Source: Candidatus Solibacter usitatus (GTDB taxonomy: Bacteria > Acidobacteriota > Terriglobia > Bryobacterales > Bryobacteraceae). From it: a stretch of DNA of 57,405 bases. The stretch is taken from contig JACRBC010000023.1 of assembly GCA_016213245.1 (NCBI GenBank), positions 1 through 57,405 of the forward strand. The letters are read 5' to 3'. Of this stretch, positions 36,801-44,514 are shown one piece after another. The translations under genes and the position numbers were made by a program. Every line of letters begins with the position of its first letter. The stretch's first letter is position 1. The notes under the pieces were generated by a model. It saw only the letters and a program-made list of their open reading frames with translations, was not told where the DNA came from and did not search any database.

Positions 36801-37305
36801 GGGCTACGAGACCTACGTCAAGCTGCTGGACGAAACCGCCCGCGAGATGCGCGGCGAGAAAGTCGCGCCGGAGGTCCATTCGTCGCTCAACCTGGGCCTG
36901 GACATCCGCATTCCGCCGGAATACATCGCCGACGAGCAGCAACGGCTGAAGGCCTACAAGCGCATCGCCGACGCCGGCGAGCCGGAAAAGGCGGCTTCGC
37001 TGCTGGCGGAGTTGGAGGACCGTTACGGCCAGCCGCCGGAGAGCGTCAGGCGGCTGCTGGAGTTCTCGCAATTGAAGACGCTGGCGGCGCGCTGCGGCAT
37101 TGAGACCATCGACCGGCGCGGCGGCGGCGTGAACATCAAGTTCCATCCGGGCGCGGCCATCGACCCGCGCCAGCTCATGCGCATCGTCAGCGAGACCGCC
37201 GGCGCCCAGTTCACGCCGGCCGGCGTGCTGCGGCTGCCCATGCCGCCGGTTGGAGCGGGGGAGATGCTGGAGCGTCTGCGCAGCCACATCTCCGGGCTAG
37301 GGTAG
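33835..37305 (+). CDS. mfd: Transcription-repair coupling factor Mfd
   Basis: A 1156-residue protein with the complete Mfd order: UvrB-homology region (about 1-330), the RNA-polymerase-interaction domain (LKIGDYVVHAQHGIGRFTGL, about 500-560), the RecG-like translocase with Walker A GDVGFGKTE (near 647), DEEQRFGV, TMSATPIPRTL, QLRGRVGRSNRRAYAYLL and the C-terminal TRCF domain. It removes stalled RNA polymerase and recruits UvrA. Normal length. The start is a GTG overlapping the rfaE2 stop; the stop overlaps the convergent gene by 9 bases. Confidence 0.97.
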   Translation: MINPGVREKFEALGRHPAFQEVLRRLAEEKGGRSQLSGLTPTAKALYLTLLWEAVEQPLLVITDTNRTAEILVEMLETFHQLLLAGRGAPKPLLIPALDVLPGQDLSPHVELKEQRAVGLYRLASGKSGIAVAPVASALLRTEDASSYRQLAVNVKVGDELPMDDLASHLESIGYQRREPVEMEGEYSIRGGIFDVYPAEAHQPVRIEFFGDTVESLRRFEPQTQRSVLKVGECVLLPLEETPKTPALLRELATRLERDDIVPGETFPGWEFASVLARPRQSSMESLLERPVVIWDEPEGLRVAAERLWKRLEGLAEQAPCAPEQVFLHWGEFQAAHPERREVELRELALEGELHEEHAPLAIASHPAMAFRNNMPAAVSEARSLVEQGYKVAFFASSQGELERLADIFGEYSLPFQLGMELTGSTPQYLAERAYMAMQTASVYLVQGLIRRGAVLGDSRFALIGYEDLFEAADYAAQPQRARSHVALFTPESLDLKIGDYVVHAQHGIGRFTGLRQITGDGAPDDFMVVEYAGEAKLYVPLTRLDLIQKYRGAGEAPPAMDRLGGVTWARTKSRVKARMRDMAEELLKLYAERKMTEGFPFSADSNWQREFEDAFEYDATRDQLQAVSEIKRDMESLSPMDRLLCGDVGFGKTEVAMRAAFKALGDGKQVAIMAPTTVLALQHFETFTRRFQAFPVRIEMLSRFRTPKETKEILSDLSMGKIDVLVGTHRILSKDLEFPDLGLLIVDEEQRFGVRHKERLKQIRKSVDVLTMSATPIPRTLHMSLLGLRDMSVIETPPKDRLSVQTVVAKFNQDLIRTAIEQELQRGGQVYFVHNRVESIWNRAASIQELVPAARVSVGHGQMGEVELEKVLLGFMHRQADVFVCTTIVENGLDIPLANTIIIESAQNYGLGELYQLRGRVGRSNRRAYAYLLVPTDAELTEVARKRLAALKEFSDLGAGFKIAALDLELRGAGNLLGGEQHGHLMTVGYETYVKLLDETAREMRGEKVAPEVHSSLNLGLDIRIPPEYIADEQQRLKAYKRIADAGEPEKAASLLAELEDRYGQPPESVRRLLEFSQLKTLAARCGIETIDRRGGGVNIKFHPGAAIDPRQLMRIVSETAGAQFTPAGVLRLPMPPVGAGEMLERLRSHISGLG

Positions 37306-38088
37306 CGCCTGAAACAACACCGGGTGCACGCGGCGGAACCTGCGGCCCAGCGCATCCTCGCCTTCCGCCATGAGGCGGAACCGCTCGACCGGAGGAGTGA
37401 ACTCGAGCTGCAGGCCGGACTCGGTCTCCACCGCGCGGACGGCGGCGGCCAGCGTTTCGCCCCCGGCGCCGATCATCGAAAAGCCCACCACGGAGGCCGT
37501 ACCTTCGATGTGAACGGGCAGGCTGTTCAGCGCGCCGAGCCGGAAGTGGTCCGGCGGATTGGGCAGTCCGCCCAGGTGCAGGTTCGTGGCCGCCAGCACG
37601 AGCAGGACATAGAGCCCCTGACCGGTGACGCGCACCCTCCAGGCGCCCGAGGCGGGCGCATCGACGCGCACCAGCTTGCCGGTCTTCAGCTCCTGGCTGA
37701 GAATCGCGTTGGCGGGCGTGATCTCGGCGCCCTGCGGATCGCGCACGGAGATGGACTGGCGGCACTGCGTCGAAACGGCCACCAGCAGGCTGGTCACGGT
37801 GGAGTCGACGGGGAACTCCCACTCCTTTGTGCCCCACAGCGAGCCGACGGCCCGAAAGATAGTGGCCGGATGGGTGGTGGAGGCGAGCAGCAGCGGGGTG
37901 GCGTGTTCCATCTCTCCCTTCTGGAGCAGGAACAGGTGGCCGCCGGTACCCTCCGACAGTTCGATGTAGACGGGATCGACGGCGCGGTCGGCGACACACG
38001 GCCAACCCGGCCGCCCCTCCCGCTGCTGCTGGTCCTGGCCCAAAGCGGCGGCGATGCAGATCAAAACAAGCCCTGCGCCCCTGGGCAT
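37297..38088 (-). CDS. Secreted hypothetical protein
   Basis: A 263-residue protein with a signal peptide (about 1-17, GAGLVLICIAAALGQ) and a beta-rich remainder that includes ISVRDPQGAEITPANA and GAWRVRVTGQGLYVLLVLA. This layout resembles the immunoglobulin-like or pre-peptidase modules behind von Willebrand domains, but no firm family was recognised. It follows the zinc-ribbon gene with a one-base gap, so the two are co-transcribed. RBS GGAGGCCTGAG. Confidence 0.78.
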   Translation of the reverse strand: MPRGAGLVLICIAAALGQDQQQREGRPGWPCVADRAVDPVYIELSEGTGGHLFLLQKGEMEHATPLLLASTTHPATIFRAVGSLWGTKEWEFPVDSTVTSLLVAVSTQCRQSISVRDPQGAEITPANAILSQELKTGKLVRVDAPASGAWRVRVTGQGLYVLLVLAATNLHLGGLPNPPDHFRLGALNSLPVHIEGTASVVGFSMIGAGGETLAAAVRAVETESGLQLEFTPPVERFRLMAEGEDALGRRFRRVHPVLFQALP

Positions 38089-38089
38089 C

Positions 38090-38590
38090 TCAGGCCTCCT
38101 GTTCCTCGGCCGGCGCCCATCCTCCGGCTCGCACCACGCGCCGCAGTTCCGCGTGATCCAGCCAGTTGAGATCGCATTCCGGGCAATTGTCGATGACGAT
38201 GTTGCCGCCCCCGCCGTAGGGATGCGTGTCCATCGGCCGGCTGCAACCCGGACAATCGATGCGGCGGTTCAGATCTTCCAACGGTAGCGGGCGCGGCGGT
38301 TCCGGCGGCCCGTCGTAGCGGCCGCGGAGCAGGTCGATCATGGCCACGAAGCCGTCCGACGGCGCGAGAATCCCGCGGCAGTTGGGGCAGCGCTCTACCC
38401 CGATGCCGGCCGCCGAGGCGTGAACCAGCCCCAGCCGGCAGACCGGACAAAGCCGTCCGGAGGTTTCCGCCAGGTCGCGCACGCCGTCCTGGTCCGGCTC
38501 GCTGAGTTCGACACGGCCGCAGAAGTCGCAGCACAGCGCCTCCTTCTCCATGTCCGGACGCACGGCGGCGCCGCAGCCGGGGCAGTTCAT
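38090..38590 (-). CDS. Zinc-ribbon protein (zf-TFIIB-like)
   Basis: A 166-residue protein with four CxxC pairs or clusters: MNCPGCG, CCDFCG, LCPVCRLG with RCPNCRGILAPSDGF, and DCPGCSRPM with NCPECDLNWLD. These match TFIIB-type zinc-ribbon proteins of unknown function. The ATG at 38590 has AAAGGAG upstream and a TATACT (about 38631-38626) as a possible -10 on the same strand. It is the leading gene of a two-gene operon. Confidence 0.83.
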   Translation of the reverse strand: MNCPGCGAAVRPDMEKEALCCDFCGRVELSEPDQDGVRDLAETSGRLCPVCRLGLVHASAAGIGVERCPNCRGILAPSDGFVAMIDLLRGRYDGPPEPPRPLPLEDLNRRIDCPGCSRPMDTHPYGGGGNIVIDNCPECDLNWLDHAELRRVVRAGGWAPAEEQEA

Positions 38591-38760
38591 CACTGGTACT
38601 CCTTTGCCGGGAGAACTACGCGAAGTATATCGGCGGAATCGGGCGGCGGCTGCAGGGTCCGGCACGGGGCTGGGCAGGTGCGTTGAGAGTGAGAGGTGGG
38701 GCGTCAAAAGCCGCGAATGATGTTCGGTCCACGTGGGTCCCTCTTGAAGGTCCGATCCCT

Positions 38761-39015
38761 TCAGTCGTCGGAACGACATGCACGCAGCACCCGTAGCACC
38801 AATAGCACCAATAGCACTCCGACAACCACTTGGGCGGCACGAATGAAATCTCGTAGCGCAGGAACGACAAAAATCACGACGCTGACGACGGCGAGCAAAG
38901 CTCCTGCGATGGCCCCACCAGGGTACTTCGGCCAATTGGACAGATTGGACAGAGGCGAGGGTTTGCTTCCGGCACGCCGGACTTTGTTTTGCCGGGCTGG
39001 GGTGCTTTCATGCAT
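38761..39015 (-). CDS. Small two-helix membrane protein
   Basis: An 84-residue frame with two clear membrane helices (GAIAGALLAVVSVVIFVVPAL and AAQVVVGVLLVLLVLRVLRA separated by RDFIR). The N-terminal 35 residues are basic and polar. Coding is supported mainly by the hydrophobic pattern; the RBS is weak (AAGAAG). No family was recognised. Confidence 0.48.
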   Translation of the reverse strand: MHESTPARQNKVRRAGSKPSPLSNLSNWPKYPGGAIAGALLAVVSVVIFVVPALRDFIRAAQVVVGVLLVLLVLRVLRACRSDD

Positions 39016-39108
39016 GCCGTACTTCTTGAGGTGAGGCTATCACGATGGTTTCCTTTGAGACCAATCGAGACAGATTCTGGTACTGCTTCATCTTGTTCGG
39101 GGTCTGAG

Positions 39109-39300
39109 TCAATGCAGACGCGGCAACTCCATCACAGTCCAGACGTGATCCCTAATGCCGCTCTCCATCGCGGGCGTGACGCGCAATGTCTTGTGGACTC
39201 GGCAAAAGTAGTAGTAGGCGAAGTGCAGGCAGAGCGCAGCCCACAGTTTTTCCCACTTCTTCGAGGACGCATTCCAGGGGCTGCGCTCGGGGCCGTGTGT
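39109..39300 (-). pseudogene. C-terminal fragment of an IS1-family-like transposase
   Basis: About 60 codons read SSKKWEKLWAALCLHFAYYY, then FCRVHKTLRVTPAMESGI and RDHVWTVMELPRLH before a stop. This is the signature end of an IS1-type DDE transposase (HFAYYNFxRxHxTLRxTPAM). The N-terminal two thirds and both terminal repeats are absent. The fossil ends 5 bases before the -10 of the SurA-like gene, on the opposite strand. Confidence 0.7.
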
Positions 39301-39304
39301 CAGC

Positions 39305-39310
39305 GATAAT
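39305..39310 (+). promoter_or_regulatory. -10-like GATAAT, probable leaderless start
   Basis: GATAAT ends 6 bases before the ATG at 39317 and no Shine-Dalgarno is visible. It sits at the edge of the transposase fragment. Confidence 0.5.
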
Positions 39311-39316
39311 GACAAC

Positions 39317-40468
39317 ATGAGGATTTGTGTCCTGGCCATCTGTGTGTCCACCGCCGGCTTCGCCCAGGCCCCGGCCGCCGACGTCACCACGGTGGAGCAG
39401 ATCATCGCCAAGGTCAACGGCGACATCATCACCCGCAGCGACATGGATCGCGCCCGCAGAGAGATGCAAGCCCAGCTCAAGCAGCGCGGGGCCACCCCGC
39501 AACAGGTGGCCGAGGCCATGCAGCAGAACGAGAAGGACGCTCTCCGGGAGCGAATCGACAACCTTCTGCTGGTCCAGCGCGGCAAGGAGCTCAACATCAA
39601 CGTCGACGCCGAGGTCACCAAGTACCTGGCCCAGATCCAGTTGGAGAACAAGATCGCCGAGCCGGACAAGTTCCAGCAGTGGATTCGCGAGCAGACCGGC
39701 ATGACTTTCGAGGACTTCAAGCAGGAAGTCAAGAACGGCATCCTCACGCAGCGCGTGGTCGGCCAGGAGGTCTACAGCAAGGTCAACATCCCGAGGGAAG
39801 AGATCGAGGCCTACTACGAGAAGAACAAGGCCACCTTCCTCCGCAAGGAGCGCATCTTCCTGCGCGAGATCCTGGTCTCCACCCAGGACAAGGATGACGC
39901 CGGCAAAGCCGCCGCCGAGAAAAAGGCCAAGGACCTGGTGGCCCGCGCCCGCAGGAACGAGCGCTTCTCCGACCTGGTCCGCGACAACTCCGAAGGTCTC
40001 ACCGCCAAGCAGGGCGGCGTGCTGGATCCGTATGAGAAGGGCGTGCTCAATCCGGCAATCGAGAGACTAGTCTGGGATCGCGCCAAGGGATACGTCACCG
40101 ATCCCATCAAGCTCGATTCAGGCTGGCTGATCCTGCGCGTCGACGATCACCAGAAAGAAGGCCAGGCCGACCTTGCCGACGTGGAGAACGAGATCAAGGA
40201 GCGGATCGGCGCCCAGTTGATGACGCCGAAGATGCGCGAGTATCTCACCGAGTTGCGTAGGATGGCCTTCCTGGAGATTCGCGAGGGCTATACCGATACG
40301 GGCTCGGCGCCCGGCAAGGACACCCGCTGGGTGGACCCGGCGCTGTTGAAGCCCGAATCGGTCACCAAGGAAGAGGTGGCCAGCCAGGCGCGCACCAAGC
40401 GGATTCTCTTTATGATCCCCGTGCCCGGAACCAAGATCTCTGTGAGCGGGAAATCTTCCAGCAAGTAG
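39317..40468 (+). CDS. SurA-like periplasmic peptidyl-prolyl isomerase/chaperone
   Basis: A 383-residue protein with a signal peptide (about 1-16), a SurA N-domain (VEQIIAKVNGDIITRSDMDR, LRERIDNLLLVQRG) and one parvulin domain (IFLREILVST to WLILRVDDHQKEG, about 180-285). SurA assists outer-membrane protein folding, consistent with the large TonB receptor in this window. Only one parvulin domain is present against two in the enterobacterial protein. Confidence 0.88.
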   Translation: MRICVLAICVSTAGFAQAPAADVTTVEQIIAKVNGDIITRSDMDRARREMQAQLKQRGATPQQVAEAMQQNEKDALRERIDNLLLVQRGKELNINVDAEVTKYLAQIQLENKIAEPDKFQQWIREQTGMTFEDFKQEVKNGILTQRVVGQEVYSKVNIPREEIEAYYEKNKATFLRKERIFLREILVSTQDKDDAGKAAAEKKAKDLVARARRNERFSDLVRDNSEGLTAKQGGVLDPYEKGVLNPAIERLVWDRAKGYVTDPIKLDSGWLILRVDDHQKEGQADLADVENEIKERIGAQLMTPKMREYLTELRRMAFLEIREGYTDTGSAPGKDTRWVDPALLKPESVTKEEVASQARTKRILFMIPVPGTKISVSGKSSSK

Positions 40469-40477
40469 ACCGTCACG

Positions 40478-41545
40478 ATGAAGAGTCCAACCGTGAGTGA
40501 ACTGGCGCCGGGCCAGATGGTGGAGGGCGTCTTTCTGGTCCAGTCCCGGGACGTGCGCCAGAAGCGGACGGGAGATCCCTACCTGTCGCTGGTGCTGATG
40601 GACCGCACCGGCGAAGTCGACGCCAAGATGTGGGACAACGTCGCCACGGTGATGGGGACGTTCGACCGCGACGACTTCGTCAGAGTGAAGGGCGAGACGC
40701 AGCTCCATCAGAACCGGCTGCAAATCACGATTCATAGCTTGCAATACTGCCCGGAGACAGGCATCGACCTGGCCGACTTTCTCCCGGCCTCCAAGCGGGA
40801 TCCCGATGAGATGCTGGCCGAGTTGCGCGGCGTCATCGCCTCCCTCGGCAACCAGCATTTACGCGGCCTGCTGGAGGCGCTGTTCGCCGATGAGGAGGTG
40901 GCCAGGCGCTACAAGACCGCGCCGGCGGCCAAGGGCATCCACCACGCCTGGCTGGGCGGTCTGATCGAACACGTGCTAAGCATGTGCGCCATGGCGCGCT
41001 TCCTCGCCCGCCACTACACCAACATCGACGAAGATCTGCTGCTGGCCGGCGTGGTGCTGCACGACTTCGGCAAGATCCACGAGTTGAACTACTCCCGCAG
41101 CTTCGGATACAGCACCGAAGGCGGGCTGCTGGGCCACATCCAGATCGCCTTGCGCGCCATCGGCGAAAAGCTGCCGCCCGGTTTCCCGCCGAAGCTGCGC
41201 CAGCTTCTGGAGCACATGATCCTCAGCCATCACGGGCAACTCGAGTTCGGCAGCCCCAAGACGCCCGTATTCCCCGAGGCGCTGCTGCTGCATCACCTCG
41301 ACAATCTCGACTCGAAGATGGAAGCCATGCGGGCTTCCATCGAGAAGGACAAGCCCCTGCCCGGCGAATGGACAGGCTACAATGCAGCCTTGGAGCGTAG
41401 CGTGCTCGACAAGGACAAGTACCTGGCGGGAAAAACACCCCGCGGGAAGAGCGAAGACAGGGCCGTGCCGCCGCCCAAGCCCGCCGGCCGATCGTCCGCA
41501 TTCGGCCAGGCGCTTCAAACCGTCGTCGGGGAGGCGGAGAAGTAA
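40478..41545 (+). CDS. YhaM-like 3'-5' exoribonuclease (OB fold + HD domain)
   Basis: A 355-residue protein: an N-terminal OB fold (about 10-90, TGDPYLSLVLMDRTGEVDAKMW) and an HD domain (about 155-300) with HHAWLGGLIEHVLSM, HDFGKIHEL and LSHHGQLEFGSP. This order is that of YhaM/CBF1 nucleases acting on RNA and single-stranded DNA. It is 9 bases downstream of the SurA-like gene and 3 bases upstream of the BlaI-like gene, hence co-transcribed. Confidence 0.9.
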   Translation: MKSPTVSELAPGQMVEGVFLVQSRDVRQKRTGDPYLSLVLMDRTGEVDAKMWDNVATVMGTFDRDDFVRVKGETQLHQNRLQITIHSLQYCPETGIDLADFLPASKRDPDEMLAELRGVIASLGNQHLRGLLEALFADEEVARRYKTAPAAKGIHHAWLGGLIEHVLSMCAMARFLARHYTNIDEDLLLAGVVLHDFGKIHELNYSRSFGYSTEGGLLGHIQIALRAIGEKLPPGFPPKLRQLLEHMILSHHGQLEFGSPKTPVFPEALLLHHLDNLDSKMEAMRASIEKDKPLPGEWTGYNAALERSVLDKDKYLAGKTPRGKSEDRAVPPPKPAGRSSAFGQALQTVVGEAEK

Positions 41546-41548
41546 TCC

Positions 41549-41935
41549 GTGCGCAAGGGTAGGTCAGCCCGCGAAATCCCGCCGCCACTGGAACTCCAGT
41601 GTCTCGACGCGCTGTGGGCGATGAGCGAGGCCAATGTACAGGCCGTCCGGGACCGGTTGGCGCCAAGGAAGCCGCTGGCCTACACCACGGTGATGACCAT
41701 GCTCGACCGCCTCACGCGGAAGGGCCTTCTCAGCCGACGCAAGGTAGGCCGGAGTTTCGCCTACACGCCGCTGGTCGGGCGCAACGAGATCCGCCGCCTG
41801 GCCGTCCGCGAACTGGTGGATTCCCTTTTCGACGGCGACGGCGGCGCCCTCAAGGAGTACTTGAGTGACGCCGCGCCGGCGGGTCACTCCCAAACGGCGG
41901 ATGTGCCCGGCGCGCTCGACGCCGTGCTGCTGTAA
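41549..41935 (+). CDS. BlaI/MecI-family transcriptional repressor
   Basis: A 128-residue winged-helix protein: PPLELQCLDALWAMSEANVQ, then LAYTTVMTMLDRLTRKGLLS and KVGRSFAYTPLV, with a C-terminal dimerisation segment. Family members repress beta-lactamase or other genes and are inactivated by a BlaR1-type membrane protease. No BlaR1/M56 gene is adjacent, so the signal and targets are unknown. The start is a GTG 3 bases after the previous stop. Confidence 0.88.
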   Translation: MRKGRSAREIPPPLELQCLDALWAMSEANVQAVRDRLAPRKPLAYTTVMTMLDRLTRKGLLSRRKVGRSFAYTPLVGRNEIRRLAVRELVDSLFDGDGGALKEYLSDAAPAGHSQTADVPGALDAVLL

Positions 41936-41947
41936 GGGCGGCGTCAG

Positions 41948-43255
41948 CTACTGCCAGCCGTGGCCGCTCGGGACCAGCCGCTCGATGTGGCAGGCGGCTT
42001 CCACGCATGCATCCGCGCCCTGCATCCGCGCGGCCAGCGCCCGGCACGCGCCGGTTCTGCCGCTTGAGTGCAGCAGCGCCCGCAGCATGCGCGCCGCCTC
42101 ATCCACATGGAAGCCGGGCCGGTTCAGGCGCACCCCTGCCCCGAGGCGCTCCACTCGCCTGGCGTTGTCGAACTGGTCGTCGTTGAACGGCGCCACCAAC
42201 TGGGGGACGCCGGCAGCCAGCGCCAGTCCTGTCGTCCCAATGCCGCCGTGGTGAACCAGCGCCGCCGCTTTACCCAGGACGGCGCTGAGCGGCGCGTAGG
42301 GCAGGTGGAGAACGCCCTGCGGCAGATTCGCCGGAACGCAACCGGCGGCCGGACAAAGCAGCACTCCCCGCACTCCCAGCCTGCGGCAGATCCCCAGGGC
42401 GGTCTGGAAAAACGGTCCGCCGTTGGGATGGAACGATCCGGTCGTGAACACCACCGGCGGGGTTCCGCCCGCCAGGAACGGCTCCAGCTCCGCCGGAGTA
42501 TCGCGCAGCCCGCTCCCGTCGAATAGTGGGAAGCCCACCAGCCGCGTGGCCGACGGCCAGTCCGGCTGCGGCCGGGCAAACCAATCGGGAAACATCCCCA
42601 GCACAAGCTCCGGTGAATGGCTCCAGGCCGACGAGATCCGCCGCGCGGGGCTGAGTCCCAATTCGCGGCGGAACTCGTTCATCTCCGGCGCCAGTAGATG
42701 GTCCGCCCAACCATCAATGGCTTTCCATGCAAGTCTCCGGCACAGGCGCGGCAGGCGGCCTGAACCGCCCGGCACGGGCAGGCCCGGCGCATCGTACTCG
42801 CTGTGAATCGCCGCCGGCTGCAAATGCACGGTAGCCAGCGGAATACCGAGCCGTTCCTGGGCCAGGCGCGCCCCGTAGGCGTTGCCGCGCGCCACCAGCA
42901 CCGTCTGGCCGGCAATGTTGCTTCCCTCAATGTAGCCGTACAGCCAGCGCATGGAGCCGAGCGGGCCCCTGCTCCTGCGCCGCCAGCGGTCCAGTCCCCG
43001 CCGGACCCATCCGCCGGACGAGCGCTCGTGCCCGCCGCCGTGCATCGCCGACGCCAGCCGCCCGGCCGAGCCGAAGCCTTCGAACTCGAGCCCCATCCGC
43101 CGCGCGTCGGACTCGAAATGCGGGTTGGAGATCAGCGTCACGCGGTGGCCGCGCCGGGCGAGCGCCGCTCCGATCGCCGCCAGCGGCAGTACGTCACCCG
43201 GGCCTCCGAAGGAGACCACCATGACGTTCAGGCCTGCCTGCCTGGTGGGATTCAT
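41948..43255 (-). CDS. UDP-glycosyltransferase, MGT/YjiC-like (GT1)
   Basis: A 435-residue GT-B enzyme. The N-terminal nucleotide-free domain starts MVVSFGGPGDVLPLAAIGAALARRGH; the donor domain has VVFTTGSFHPNGGPFF and the GT1 signature VHHGGIGTTGLALAAGVPQL with FNDDQFDNARRVERLG. It transfers a sugar from a UDP- or TDP-donor to a small hydrophobic acceptor. It is the last gene of the leftward operon, 15 bases after the nucleotidyltransferase gene, which suggests tailoring of the locus product. Confidence 0.9.
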   Translation of the reverse strand: MNPTRQAGLNVMVVSFGGPGDVLPLAAIGAALARRGHRVTLISNPHFESDARRMGLEFEGFGSAGRLASAMHGGGHERSSGGWVRRGLDRWRRRSRGPLGSMRWLYGYIEGSNIAGQTVLVARGNAYGARLAQERLGIPLATVHLQPAAIHSEYDAPGLPVPGGSGRLPRLCRRLAWKAIDGWADHLLAPEMNEFRRELGLSPARRISSAWSHSPELVLGMFPDWFARPQPDWPSATRLVGFPLFDGSGLRDTPAELEPFLAGGTPPVVFTTGSFHPNGGPFFQTALGICRRLGVRGVLLCPAAGCVPANLPQGVLHLPYAPLSAVLGKAAALVHHGGIGTTGLALAAGVPQLVAPFNDDQFDNARRVERLGAGVRLNRPGFHVDEAARMLRALLHSSGRTGACRALAARMQGADACVEAACHIERLVPSGHGWQ

Positions 43256-43270
43256 GCGGGTCGCCGGAGC

Positions 43271-44503
43271 TTAGGATGCCACCGCGGCCATCTGCCGGTT
43301 CAACAGATTCCTGAACTCCGCGCCCGCCGCCGCCGTGCGCTGGTAGATCGGACTGAACTCACGCAGGTAGTAGCCGGCCAGCGAAACACGCCTGCGCCCG
43401 ATCGACTCCACGCGCTCCGGAACCGGAACCGGGGGAGTCTCTCCGTTTTGCAGATAGCCGCAACTGTATTCCAGCAGCGCCAGAATCATGGCCGGCGCCG
43501 CGACGTGCGCGTGCATGAATCCCGGATTCCTCGTCGTGTGCGTGTGCCCGTAGAACAGGCAGGCCCTGGCAAATGCCTCCGGCGACGGCCGCTGGAAGCC
43601 CAGCTCGCGCAGTTCGGCGGGCAGGATCCAATCCATGAACGGATTGACGAAATGCACGTATAGATGCAGCAGCTCCGGCGTGGTGAGAAACGAGCACGGC
43701 TCCAGCGCTTTGGGCGCCGGCCCGCCCGTCCTTCCCGGCATGACCAGGAATGCGCGCTCTCTGAATCGCGGGGCCATTTTCCGCCGGAACTGGAACGGCT
43801 CTTCCAAGGCCCGAAGGGGAGGCAGGAGCTGGTCGTGGAGCTGCCTGGCCATTCGAAAACAGTGCCACGGACTCTGCTCGGGGCGGGCTCTGATCTCGCC
43901 CGCCGAGCCGGCCTCCTCACTGAACATCCAGTGCCTTTCCGCCTCCGCGCGCGTGACAAACGGAACCGGCAACAGCCCGCTCGCGACAGCCTTGGCATTC
44001 CACATATCCGCTGCGATCTTGCGCTGGTTGCGCCGGTCGCCGCGGAGCACGGCGGTCGCCAGGCGGCTGTCCTGCCAGAAGGCAAAACGCCGTACGGCAT
44101 CCAGCCTCCTCACCGGCAGGCTGGGGAAATCGACGTGCTTTCCGTACAGCGTCAGCGCGCTGCGGCGGTCGATGGAGCCGAGGTAGGTATCGGCATCCAC
44201 CTCGCTGCGAATCCCCTCCGGATCCTGCACTGCCATGTGCCCGACGGCCGGATTCACGCGGCGCAACTGGCGGACCGTCTGATAGAGGGACAACAGGGCG
44301 GCGCCGTCCGCGGCGCCGCCCTCGGGCTGGCGCACCACCGCCACCAAGTCGATATCGCTGCGCCCGAAGGCGATCTCCCCCGTAGCCACGCTGCGATGCA
44401 CGAACACGCTCTCCACGATCTCCGACGAACCGAGCACCATAGCGGAAAGCCCAGCGGCGCCCCGGTACATCCCGTTCAAGAACAACTTCCCGGCCTGTGT
44501 CAT
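43271..44503 (-). CDS. Nucleotidyltransferase-fold protein of the HprK-associated type
   Basis: A 410-residue protein. A pol-beta-type nucleotidyltransferase motif is visible near the start: GSSEIVES then FGRSDIDLVAVV, with metal-binding D50 and D52. The remainder is a large helical domain rich in Arg and aromatic residues. Such proteins are found beside HprK-related kinases in peptide-maturation and polysaccharide loci. ATG 44503 is 11 bases after the kinase stop and has GGTGAG upstream. The substrate is unknown. Confidence 0.75.
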   Translation of the reverse strand: MTQAGKLFLNGMYRGAAGLSAMVLGSSEIVESVFVHRSVATGEIAFGRSDIDLVAVVRQPEGGAADGAALLSLYQTVRQLRRVNPAVGHMAVQDPEGIRSEVDADTYLGSIDRRSALTLYGKHVDFPSLPVRRLDAVRRFAFWQDSRLATAVLRGDRRNQRKIAADMWNAKAVASGLLPVPFVTRAEAERHWMFSEEAGSAGEIRARPEQSPWHCFRMARQLHDQLLPPLRALEEPFQFRRKMAPRFRERAFLVMPGRTGGPAPKALEPCSFLTTPELLHLYVHFVNPFMDWILPAELRELGFQRPSPEAFARACLFYGHTHTTRNPGFMHAHVAAPAMILALLEYSCGYLQNGETPPVPVPERVESIGRRRVSLAGYYLREFSPIYQRTAAAGAEFRNLLNRQMAAVAS

Positions 44504-44514
44504 CAGCTCACCGC

